Shown here one piece after another: positions 54,773 through 64,000 of a stretch of DNA of 64,000 bases. The position numbers and the translations under genes are program-made. Under the pieces are notes generated by a model. The model saw only the letters and a list, made by a program, of their open reading frames with translations. It did not search any database and was not told the origin of the DNA. The DNA comes from Thalassia testudinum (taxonomy: Eukaryota > Streptophyta > Magnoliopsida > Alismatales > Hydrocharitaceae), in NCBI GenBank assembly GCA_037157565.1, contig JAZHRO010000019.1:22631001-22695000 (forward strand), in the 5' to 3' direction. Numbering within the stretch: position 1 is the first letter of the stretch; each line of letters starts with the position of its first letter.

Positions 54773-57536
54773 TGATGGGAACACCATCATGAGCCACAAC
54801 TAGCTCATTTTGACATAATTAAGAGAATAAATGCTCCTACATAACCAGCTAAAGGTCCTAATTCACTGCATAACCTTTTAAAGAGTGAAACAAGAAACTA
54901 GGGGTAAAACTAAAATTTTACCAATGCAGTACAACAACGAATTTTCTCAAGGGATAAACAAAGGTCAAAGGGTCTTAATAAGATAATAAGTGGGTTGGAT
55001 CATACAGAAAAGTGTTTGTGTGTATCCTATGAATTAAATGACTTCTTGAAATCCTAAAATAGACCCACTTGATTTACCAAGGCTCTGGTCAGGATAAAAT
55101 TCTCCTAAACCCTCTAAAAATCATATAAAAATATTCTCTATGGTTTAAAACATTTAATTTGGCCATTAGAACCCATCTTAACCTAGAATGGGGTCTCAGA
55201 TAAGTATTTACCCTAAATTAGGTTTTTACATAAATTTTCCTGTCAAATATGGTCAAACCAAAAATCCAACTTCACCATTGGATTCCTTAGGTCCAAATTA
55301 GGTTTGTACCAAAATTTAGACCTAAGGGAAAATCATCTTGACCTAATTTGTAAACAGGTCCAACTTGATTATATCTCTACCCCTAACTTTCAAAAACCCT
55401 TACAAACAACCCCGTAGCTTCTTCATCATTTTGCAATTAGGTCCCTCCACCATTATAGTAGAGGAATCCTACTTCAGCAAGCTTTGGAAGGAGAGTTCTC
55501 CATGATTGCTTAGAGGATCTCCTCCAAAATTTGAATGGAGATTCTCTGAGAAAATCCCTCCAATCTAAACCCAGTTTGATGCTCTAATTGTTTCCCAATC
55601 TCCCATGCAAATGCATAAGAGATTTGGGTCTCTTAAAACTTCCAACTTTTGGGACCCTGCCTTGCTTGGAAGCTTAGTTTCCAAGCACAAATTCCTCTCC
55701 AAATGATGTATAAAAGGAGCCCCAGATCCAACTGCATTCTCCAAGCTTGAAATTGGGCCAGTTCTCCCTATATTCCTCTCTCCCTCGCCGGCCACAATCT
55801 CTGCAAGCTCCGATGATTTCTCCCTCACTCACTCGTCGAACAACCACAATACCAGTGGTCGGGTTGTCTTCCACTCCATCCTCCGCATCGCGCAACACCG
55901 GCCGACATCACCACTGCCCCGTGTTTGCCGTCGCCTCATCTACGGAGCTTCATCTTCCCCATGGCCAGCAGCCATACCGACATGGTTCCCCTATCCCTTT
56001 CGTCCCTTAGAAGTAGGTTTTTAGATTCTCTCTCGCACTTTCTTTCCCCCTCTTTATTTCCAAAAATGACCCACCAACGCCACTGACCATCGTCACCTTC
56101 TCCACCTCTAGCGATACCTCCGGCAAGGTGCTCCCATCACTCCGCACCTCCATCCACCTCACCAACAACCCTAAGACCTCCACCTCAACTCCCTGATCAC
56201 ATCTTCACACTCCAATCTCTCCATTGATCACCCAAGCACCCCACCGAACACACCCACTAACACGCCCACAGCAAGCCCTAGGCACACTCGCACAGGCACC
56301 CCCACGCCACACCAACCACCCCAGCACCTTCGTCATGCCCCGGCGATCCCTTCTGAACATTTTGACATGGCCGCGAGGTCGTGCTATTGATTTCAGGTTC
56401 AGGACACCTTCTGCCATTGTTGCTGAGCTTAAAGCAAGCTTCAAGCCACTCCGAGCTTTGCTCTGCTCTAGAAGATCACCCTAGGCTGTGCGGAATCCTC
56501 TCGCGCACACGTCCAAGTCCTTGCGCGAAGACTACAGCAGCTATGCCTTTTAATTTGGCCAAGCACGCTCTGCGGTAGACACGTGAAGGGAGGTGGGACA
56601 TTTAGTCCCTCCTCGGAAGTGAAAAGCCACCTGCATATGCATAAAAGGAAAAAGTGTTAGAGGCTTATCGCCTCCAACACTGAGGGTGAGGTCCTCCTCC
56701 CCCCTCTAACGGACTCGTCCGCAATATAGCCTGCGAACCTGGCCACGACCTGATTACTCGACCTATTCACTCGTCGCTCACCACACACGCCAGTGAGCCT
56801 AAACCCGGGTCTCCATTAGGTTCGATTACCCGACCAGTTAAAGGCTCTGGGAGAGCGACTCTAAAATAGAAAAGAGAGAAAGAGAGAAGAGAGCTACGCA
56901 AGGGAAGAGGGTTTTGCTCTGAGGAGTTTACCTTCGGCACTTAGTCAAATTTAGAGAAAGAGCAGGGCTGAAGGAAGAAGAGGAAGAAGAAGGAAAGGAG
57001 GACCACAGGGCTTAAGGCAAGGCAAAGAAGAGAAAAAGAAGGAAAAAGAGGAGAAGGCCAGCACAGCTCAAGGCCAAGGCAGAAGAAAGAAGAAGAAGAA
57101 GAAGCAAAGGCAGAGAGAGACAGAGAAGAGAAAGAGAAGGATCAAAATTCAGACAGAAAGCCAAAGTAAGAAGAAGAAGGAAGTAGAAGACAGAGGCAGA
57201 GAAAGAGAAAAGCAATTAGACATTTAAGTCGTCTATTAAAGAATCAGACAATAGATTTTAGCCTCATTGCATATTTTTACATTAAATCATTTGGTGATAT
57301 TGTAGGAGTATTTGGTGATCTACATTACCATTTTACTCCCATATTTTTGCACTTTGATACTGCTATTATTGTAATTTTTTTCAGTATAAATTGTGATCTT
57401 GATTTCTAAATACCAATTTGCTCCCTGTGTTCAACCTCGGAAATCTTTTCGAGTAATAAAATTATATCTGTTTTGAATGCTTTTTCGGCTGTACTACAAT
57501 GCAATACTTTTAAAACCCGATTCAGTACGACGAACA
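54773..57536 (+). mobile_element. C3 3' LTR (B-type)
   Basis: This 2764-bp LTR runs from TGATGGGAACACC to CGACGAACA and matches the 5' LTR with scattered substitutions and small indels. The USE-like site reads GTCCCTCCTCG (56605-56615), with ATAAAAGG at 56641, and the hairpin keeps pairing by a G.U wobble (TCGCC 56668-56672 with GGTGA 56685-56689). It abuts the right half of the solo LTR. Confidence 0.92.
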
Positions 57537-58559
57537 CTACCCTGAGGAGATGCGGATTCATATGACGAAGTTTCCCAGGTCCTCAATCGAGAAAAGGAGC
57601 AGCTGCTGTGCCCCAATTCCTTGATGTAATCAGCTGCTACGCACTTGAAGAGGAGGAGCTCTTCTTTAGTCCCACATCGGGGACTTAGGCGCACACGACA
57701 GCATATAAAGTGATTTTGTGAACCCGACCCCTCGCCCAAGACACGGGGGTCGGGACCTGTTACACATGAGCCTCTTCACACCTCGCCCGCTATCACACCC
57801 GCGACCACGCCCGCGAGTCTAACCACTGTTCAAGATTCGATTACCCTTCTTACCTGAATATATACCCGGTTATCAGAGAAGAGAAAGAGAAGAGGATTTG
57901 TGAGAATAGTGGGAGAGTTTTGCTGTGCAACCCTTAGCCTTGGGCACGTGCTAAAGAGGAGGCAAACACTTAGCCTCTAAGAAGGATTGGCCCTATGCTT
58001 GTGAAGGCCTAAAGAAGAAAAACCCTTAAGCCTCTGTGGTGATTGCTGTGTTGTTCCTTAGAACCTCTGAGGCTCTTGTGAGAGCCTTGTGCTCTGTTGG
58101 TGCTGTGTCTCTTCTGATAAGGCATTTGATGCCTTGTGCTATTGTCAAAGGCTGATTTTGCTGCTACTGTTAGAACATTTAAGTACCTAAGTTATCTAAT
58201 TAAGAATACTATTGGATTATTTGAATAATTTGAATATGAGATGTGCTTAATTAGAAGGATCTAAATCACCACTTTTTAGGTTTCTTTATTCTTTTTGTCT
58301 TTATACTTTCTGAGATACATTGGATTATATTTGATTATCAATCTGACAAGTTTTATTCATTGCATATTTTTTATTGTGCTTAATCTACTATGCTCATTAA
58401 TTCTGAATCAAGATTAATGTGTTAATTCCACATTTACTCCCTACAAACGACCTCAGACTCCAATTAGATTGTGAGTTTATAAATTTAAGTGTTTGTTGTG
58501 CGATTTAGGAGTATGCTACGATGACCATATCCTTAAATCTCCTCAATTAGCCTACAGCA
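57537..58559 (+). mobile_element. Solo B-type LTR, right half
   Basis: It continues the left half (30729-32416). TACCCT and TTTCCCAGGTCCTC match the C2 3' LTR at about 25600-25660 in order. It ends CTACAGCA, followed by GTTGA (58560-58564), the same five bases as at 30724-30728. Confidence 0.88.
57669..57754 (+). promoter_or_regulatory. Exact USE, TATA box and long hairpin in solo B LTR
   Basis: GTCCCACATCG (57669-57679) is an exact match to the plant USE consensus RTCCCACATCG. TATAAAG starts at 57704, after 24 intervening bases, the spacing of plant Pol III snRNA promoters rather than the longer Pol II spacing. A perfect 9-bp stem, CCCGACCCC (57723-57731) with GGGGTCGGG (57746-57754), begins 13 bases after TATAAAG. 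The next run of four T beyond the stem is GAGTTTTGCT at about 57916. Confidence 0.55.
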
Positions 58560-58564
58560 GTTGA

Positions 58565-59119
58565 TCTCGAGATCCGATGGTAGTGGCCGCGAGATGAGGA
58601 TGCCTTGGAGATGAGTGGAGGGAGTCTAGATAGCTTTGGGTGGCTGGGATGGTGCCACATGGCACCATCATGGCCATCCATCTTCTTTTACTCGTAAGGG
58701 TTGCTACGATTGTCGAATCAGGATGATTTTTGTGTCATTAGGCTACTATCGCCGACTTAAATCCATACGTGTGGTTGGATTTGTCATTCAAGGCTCCAAA
58801 TCGCATCACCTTGCCTCCTATCCATTGAACTTCTTCGAACTGCATATGATACTACAAAGGTTTGATTGAGGCGATTTCGAAGGCGTTGGACTCTGATTGT
58901 CGCCCTAATTAGATCTGTACAGTTGGATCTTCAATTCGAGGCCCAAAAATGTGTCACCCAACTCCCTGGACATTAAAATAAGTTAATATACAATTTATAC
59001 AAATTAATTTAAATGCATGATGATGCATGTTGTGTAATATTTATAATGTTAAATTCAATTATAAGCCTAGGAACCTGCATAAATAGGCATCGTATCACTA
59101 ATAATTGTATATCTATCAT
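58565..59119 (-). mobile_element. A-like LTR fragment, right half
   Basis: Continues 30431-30728. It carries a perfect palindrome, GATGGTGCCA (58648-58657) with TGGCACCATC (58660-58669), at the same place as in A1, and ends with ATGATGCATG and CCTGCATAAATAGGCAT, the A LTR terminal region read on the minus strand. The exact outer end is unclear. Confidence 0.7.
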
Positions 59120-60609
59120 GATCTGCTCATCCGTAACCCTCGAGTCGCAACTCAGAGTTCTCTCAACTAGCATCACAACTTCTTGTCACTAGTCCTCCTG
59201 ACATTCCTTTAGATCTTAGGTGACAACACTAATTCTGATCGAGCTCCTCTAATTGCTCACCACTTCTAGTTCCCACCCCTAATTGATCGATCAATTGATG
59301 TCTCTCGTCGCCAATTCTAATTAATGCCACTCAACTCAAGTAAATCAATCAATAAATCACCTTCTCACATTCTTGCACTCAATCTCAAATCTGCAGTCAA
59401 ATCGATCCTTCTCTTTCTCAATCTCTCTCACTATTGCATTAATCAGATTCCTTTCGATCAGATTTCTTCTATTGACTCAATCTCTATAACTTGATCCATC
59501 TCTCACTTGTTTTCTCTCATTCAACTTATCTCATTATTCCTTCAACTAGATCTACGCTTAATTATATATCTCTATGTCAATCTCTTATAATCAATTTATC
59601 TCTCTCTAGTGGTGACTCTCACTCACTCCTTCAATTAGACATGAAGCCACTATTTTTTATTTGAAATCTCCTTGATCCTACACATAGCTTTTTCGTTTTA
59701 GAGGTTTAAACCACATAGTAAGATAGAAAATCAATTGGAGAGTAATGCCAGAGGTAAGAGATCAAGCCTCCCCCAGTTTTAGGGCTAATCTAAGGTGATT
59801 CAATCTCTTTCCTGACCAAACTATTTTGTCTGTCGTTGTTGGCATGTGCTGTTGCTGGAAAGCCATTCCATTTACTTCTTTAAGGGATGTGATTTAGATG
59901 TCTTTGTCATTAGATGATCCAAATGCAGAAGCATTTTTTCTTATTTCTATGTTGATAATGCTTACATATAGTTATTTATTGATTGCCACAAAAGTGAGAA
60001 GTGATTCTAAGTGTTCTCAGTATGTATAGGAAAGTAAAAAGTGATTTTGAGTATTTTTGGTGTGTATGGGACTTGGTTATGATTTTTAATGTATCCTTAG
60101 TAGATCCTTTCTCCATTGGGAAGTAGATCAATTATGAGATTTAAGGGTGGTCAGAGGTTGTGTAAGATTTCTTTATTAGCAACTAGTTTCACTTTGATTA
60201 TTACAAAAGTAGGAATCATGAAGGAAGATAGTGGAGGTGGTTAGTTATCTTTCTAATATGATTATGATGATGATCTAGTTGTCTATTTTGTCTTGTACCA
60301 TGTGAGGAGATGGGAGAATTCACCTTATTGAGGAGGATCTTGGATATGGAGATGGGTGTTAGTTGTTATCCACTTTCTAGTAAGTGATTAGTTTGATTTA
60401 TTCTTTTTCATTTGTCTTTATGTTTGTGGTAAGTGATGATTTGAGTTGGTTGTTTGTGTGTTTTAATGTCTCTCTCTATTTGGTGATGCTTGATTTCTAT
60501 TTTTTGTGTTTATGATTTTCTTATTTGGCATCCATGAGTTAGTAGAATCATTTGGTAGTAGTAGCTTCAAAGAATAGGTTCTCCAACTTCAATGATTATT
60601 ACATAGTGA
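59120..60609. other. Unassigned noncoding region
   Basis: 59120-59640 is pyrimidine-rich (CTCT and TCAATC words), and 59640-60609 is T/G-rich. I found no open frame, LTR terminus, PBS or domain motif. It may be old host or transposon sequence. Confidence 0.5.
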
Positions 60610-61306
60610 TGTTGGTGTAAGGGCACCACGGTCGTTAATTTTGATGATAACAAAACATGTGTTATTTAACATTTGCATTGTTTATAAGTTTTAGGAGAAT
60701 GCAAATGGATTCAAGTATGAAGGAGAATCTCAAGCTCGCATCCATGCTCGATTGGAGGAGCTTGATGGAGGAGAAGGAGCTTCACTTGGAATGAAAGTTT
60801 GAAGAAGGAAGGAGATGAAGAATAGGATAGATCATTTATTCAAGTATTCTTTTGTTATTCTTTTGCTTTTCTATCTAGTTAATTGTTAAAGAGCCCCAAA
60901 GTTACTAAAATGTAGTCCTAGGAACACTTACTCTACCCTAATATACCTAGGCCTTTCCGTAGAGAACATAGAAAGCCAAAATAGGCATCAGACAACCTTA
61001 TCAAACGTCCAATCTGAAAATCAAATGTCTGATTTTAGTCTTTAAGAAATCTGACTATTTGATCAGACGTCCAAACACCTAGGCCGAACGTAGTGCCTTT
61101 TGTCTGTTGATTTTAAATGACTAGCCCTTAGTCCAAATGACTTAGAAGACATTTGATGAACTTGCCAGACGTCTTAGAAGATGTCTAATGAACTTGCCAG
61201 ACGTCCAACTTGAGGACCGTTGGCTTTATCAGGCTAATCTTAGAGGATTAACTCTTTATCCAACCTACTTTCACTTTTAGACTTTCGTAGTGATCCCTAG
61301 ACGTAT
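60610..61306 (+). mobile_element. Possible 5' part of another LTR, interrupted by element A2
   Basis: TGTTGGTGTAAGGGCACC followed by TTTTGATGATAACAAAAC looks like the start of some plant LTRs. It contains several CAGACGTC words and a 32-bp tandem repeat (61141-61172 and 61173-61204). It ends at the A2 insertion. No partner LTR is in the window. Confidence 0.35.
61141..61204. repeat. 32-bp tandem repeat, two copies
   Basis: Each unit starts CTTAGAAG and ends TGAACTTGCCAGACGT. The two units differ at a few positions in the middle. Confidence 0.75.
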
Positions 61307-61902
61307 TGATGTAAACACATTTACACTATTTAAAATATCTCTTTATGCATGTTCTTAAGCATAGGATTGCATTTCATGATATAAATATTGCATAACATGC
61401 ATCATCTTGCATTTAGAGTAGTTTGAATAAAATGGAGGTTAATTGTCTCCTTTTATGTGCTTGGACAGGACAAACATTTTGTCGAGACCTCGGATCAAAG
61501 ATCCAACTGTATGGATGTGATCAGGGCGACGATTGGAGTTTAACGACTCCAAGATCGCCCTAATCAGACATCCGTAGCATTAGATAGTGACCTGGGAACC
61601 CTAGAAGATCAAGGGACAGGATGGTGTAAATCCGCACTTCAGATGACAAATCTGACCACACGGATGAATTCGGATCGACGATCGTAGCCTAACGACACAA
61701 AAATCGAGTCAATCCGACATCCGTGGCACCATCTACAACTTCCAGAAGATGGACGGCCAAGATAGCGCCACGTAGTGCCATCTCAACCGCCCAAACGGCC
61801 GCTTGCATCTTGTGAAGGCCCCGAGCCCGATCGCTCTCCGCCGTTGGATCTTAATCCAGTGGTTGTGGTCGCTCGCGCTTAAAAGCGTCTGCTCGACCAT
61901 CC

Positions 61903-61963
61903 GTGCCCCATAGCGTAGTGGTCGAGCGCGCTTTTGCGAGCGGCAGGCACGGGATCGAGCCAT
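61903..61963 (+). other. tRNA-like A-box/B-box module in A2 LTR
   Basis: TAGCGTAGTGG (61911-61921) matches the A-box consensus TRGCNNAGNGG, and GGATCGAGCC (61952-61961) resembles GGTTCGANNCC. The spacing of 41 bases is close to that inside tRNA genes. The acceptor stem is not convincing. Confidence 0.5.
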
Positions 61964-62230
61964 GGCGAGGAGCGGCAGGCGCGGGCGATTGGGCGCGGGT
62001 GGAGCGTCAGATGGAGATCGGACGGCCGCGCTCGCTCGACAGCGTCCACGCGCAATTGAACGCGCGACGCGGACGCGCGATCGTATGCTAGCGGGCGTGC
62101 AACGCAGCGGGCGGAGACGCATCTTAAGCAGTCCGATCGCGACTGAAAATCGATGAACGTGCGCAAGCCGTTGAGCGCACGAGCAGGCGAGGAGGCGCGC
62201 GCGAGCCGCCCACGACGCCCATGTTGAGGG

Positions 62231-62260
62231 CTTTAGTGACGGATTTATCCGTCACTAAAG
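62231..62260. repeat. Perfect palindrome with 13-bp arms in A2 LTR
   Basis: CTTTAGTGACGGA (62231-62243) and TCCGTCACTAAAG (62248-62260) around TTTA, about 58 bp upstream of the TATA box. Decayed versions lie in both A1 LTRs. Confidence 0.85.
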
Positions 62261-62317
62261 ACCCCTCTTTTATTATTTTGAAGTTGTAATGTCCATTTTG
62301 CCCCCACTCCTTGCAAC

Positions 62318-62326
62318 TATATAAGG
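62318..62326 (+). promoter_or_regulatory. TATA box of A2 LTR
   Basis: TATATAAGG is followed by AGACCCCCTCC. The A1 LTRs have the equivalent TATAAAAG-type box on the minus strand. Confidence 0.65.
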
Positions 62327-62731
62327 AGACCCCCTCCATATGAAATTCCCATCCCTTCTTTCTCCTCTCTACCCCTCCAAAGCTTAAGAGAAGCTTGTCC
62401 CACACCTGGGATGCTTCTTGCGAGATAAAGTCCAATTTTCGTTCCCCTTCGGAAGTGGATCCCGCGACGATGACGGTGTGCTGCTCCGTTCCCGTTCTTC
62501 TGCTTCATCCTCCTTCGTCCTGCTTCGTTCTCCTTCGTCCAGGCATCGTCTCGTCTGGCTCGTCCTCCAAGCAATCGTCGAGGAGGATAACTTCTCTCTC
62601 CTATTCTTATTTACAGCTTTTCTAGTGTAGAATTTTCCTGCTTTATAGTGTAATTGATTTTCCGCTTTCTAGTATAACTTTTATTTAGTTTGATTATATA
62701 AACAATTGAAATATTGAATGCATGTTCTCTT

Positions 62732-62764
<33 letters not shown>

Positions 62765-62994
62765 TTCTTTTAGTCTGATAGCTCCATTGTAATTATATCG
62801 CATTGCTTAAAAAAAAAATCCTAAAAAAATATAATTGCGAATATAGATCAACGTAGCCTCCCTGTGTTCGACCCGGAATTCTTTTCGATATAAATTTTAT
62901 TTGTTAAACACTAATTCTTCGCTTTCGAACTACAACGACAGGTTTTCCAAAACCAAACACGTAAGCGTAGCGATTCGCAAAACGTTCAACATTT

Positions 62995-63012
62995 TGGCAC
63001 CGTTGCCGGGGA
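62995..63012 (+). promoter_or_regulatory. A2 primer-binding site (tRNA-Asp type)
   Basis: TGGCACCGTTGCCGGGGA lies 3 bases after the LTR and is complementary to the 3' end of plant tRNA-Asp(GUC) with one mismatch. It is the best-preserved PBS in the window. Confidence 0.93.
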
Positions 63013-64000
63013 GGCAACGATTTCTGATCTTTCCTTCGCATTTCTTGCACTTTATTTGTTTTCTAACTAGCATTCTCTTGTGTCTATTATTTTGCAGAGA
63101 CCTCCATCAAGGAATCAACAAGCGGTAGACTGGAGTAAAGTGCAGTTGAAGACAACTGTAAGTGTCCCCCATTCTTTCCCCCTCCATAGATTCCATTCGG
63201 CACATTAAATCCAAATCCCAATTAACCTAGGTGTTTGCATAAATCCTAGGAATAGTTTGGTTGTTTGGATTTTCACTCACATTCATTCCACCCTCATTCA
63301 TAAAAAAATAACAAAAAGATAATCTTGTGGGGTAATTTCCAACAAACACACAACAAGCACCCATATTCAAGGCACTTGATCAACTCGATGTGTTTTCTAC
63401 TCAACCGGGTTCTGATTTGTGGAATCGGTACACACAAAGCAACATATAACAAAGTAGAAATTATTCTAGGTTAACCATTTTTTTTTTCTGAGTGCCTAAC
63501 TTAGTAGTGCATTTGTGGCCAAATTGTTTGAGTTGTTTGGGCCGCACCACTTTATTTTAAAACCAACTCATCAAGTAGCTCCTCCTTAGGGTTTTCAATC
63601 TAGGTATATTCCAGGCACTCCACTTTCTTTCTGATTTTAAAGGAAAACAATCTTCACCCGTGTTTTACAACTTGGTTTGCCTAGAAACTTGATTGCAATT
63701 CACCTAATTTGAAACCCTAAAAGCTACTTAAGCAAGATTTGAATACTAAAATTCACACATTATCAATAATCTTGCTTGAAAACCCTGGTTGTGCACGCAC
63801 TTACAAAAATCTCAATCAATCATTAAGGGCACAACCCATTGTAAGGGCCCATCACATTCCATAAGCACCACAATCCCAAGCCTTAATAAAATTGAGTAGA
63901 CGTTGGCCTTAAGGTTTGATTCGCTCTTCAGGGCCTAGTCTGAGATTATTTTTGATTAACCTACTTATACTGATTAATCTGATGTCTAGCTAGGGGAGTA
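63013..64000 (+). other. A2 5' leader, truncated by the window edge
   Basis: Colinear with the reverse complement of A1 17165-18152. Noncoding. Gag should start about 300 bp beyond the window edge if A2 has the same structure as A1. Confidence 0.85.

Larger units (their letters stand above)
32417..57536 (+). mobile_element. C3: full-length Athila-like element carrying nested insertions
   Basis: This is the most complete C copy: 5' LTR, PBS, leader, gag, protease, RT, RNase H, integrase, 3' UTR, polypurine tract, 3' LTR. The span is 25,120 bp. Without the D element and the SINE-like insert, C3 is about 13.9 kb. It is inserted in the solo B LTR. The flanks are GCTGC on the left and CTACC on the right. 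By comparison with the TTGCTACCCT of another B LTR, the original duplication was probably GCTAC, decayed by one substitution on the left and one lost base on the right. Confidence 0.9.
61307..62991 (+). mobile_element. A2 5' LTR (A-type)
   Basis: This 1685-bp LTR starts TGATGTAAACAC and ends CGTTCAACA. It is the plus-strand counterpart of the A1 LTRs. It carries the tRNA-like module (61903-61963), a perfect 13-bp-arm palindrome (62231-62260), TATATAAGG (62318-62326) and CT runs (62727-62770). The five bases before it are CGTAT. The element runs off the right edge. Confidence 0.93.

Noticed and set aside
59120..60609. Possible host gene or exon
   Set aside because: No sustained open frame, splice-like structure or protein motif is visible on either strand.

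Overview
This is nuclear DNA of a flowering plant with a large, repeat-rich genome. It is made almost entirely of decayed, nested LTR retrotransposons. The reverse transcriptase (RT) and integrase (INT) frames, the LDLGAS-type protease, the TRSGK-type gag-pro junction and primer-binding sites (PBS) matching the 3' end of tRNA-Asp all point to the Athila-like branch of Ty3/Gypsy. I cannot name the species. I found no host gene, rRNA or functional tRNA gene. Every gag-pol frame carries stops or frameshifts, and the longest open frame is 273 codons.

I use local names for the repeat families. Family C elements carry B-type LTRs (about 2.6-2.8 kb, starting TGATGGGAA). Family A elements carry LTRs of about 1.65 kb. 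Family D is a non-autonomous gag-protease element with LTRs of 2.1-3.1 kb. E is the 3' end of an element distantly related to A.

Layout. 1-26506 holds two head-to-tail C copies that share one LTR: C1 internal (1-4081), shared LTR (4082-6865), C2 internal (6866-8252 plus 19807-23910), C2 3' LTR (23911-26506). The RT domain of C2 is split by a complete minus-strand A element (8253-19806, target duplication GAGAG). 26507-28910 is the 3' UTR and 3' LTR of E, and the C tandem sits inside that 3' UTR. 28911-30430 is unassigned low-complexity sequence.

30431-59119 is a five-layer nest. An A-like LTR fragment is split by a solo B LTR (30729-32416 plus 57537-58559, duplication GTTGA). The solo LTR is split by a full-length C element, C3 (32417-57536). 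The C3 3' UTR is split by a tRNA-related SINE-like element (42398-42585 plus 53587-53627, duplication of about 21 bp). The SINE is split by the D element (42586-53581, duplication GGGTC). 59120-61306 is mostly unassigned. 61307-64000 is the 5' LTR, PBS and leader of a second A element running off the right edge.

The most interesting signals are not protein genes. B-type LTRs carry a second promoter-like module: a motif like the plant snRNA/7SL upstream sequence element, a TATA-like box at nearly constant Pol III-like spacing, and then a hairpin that keeps its pairing through compensatory changes. A-type LTRs carry a tRNA-like A-box/B-box module and strong palindromes. A, C and D all carry a second copy of the polypurine-tract motif inside their 3' UTRs, and D shares the PBS and polypurine tract of its autonomous neighbours.
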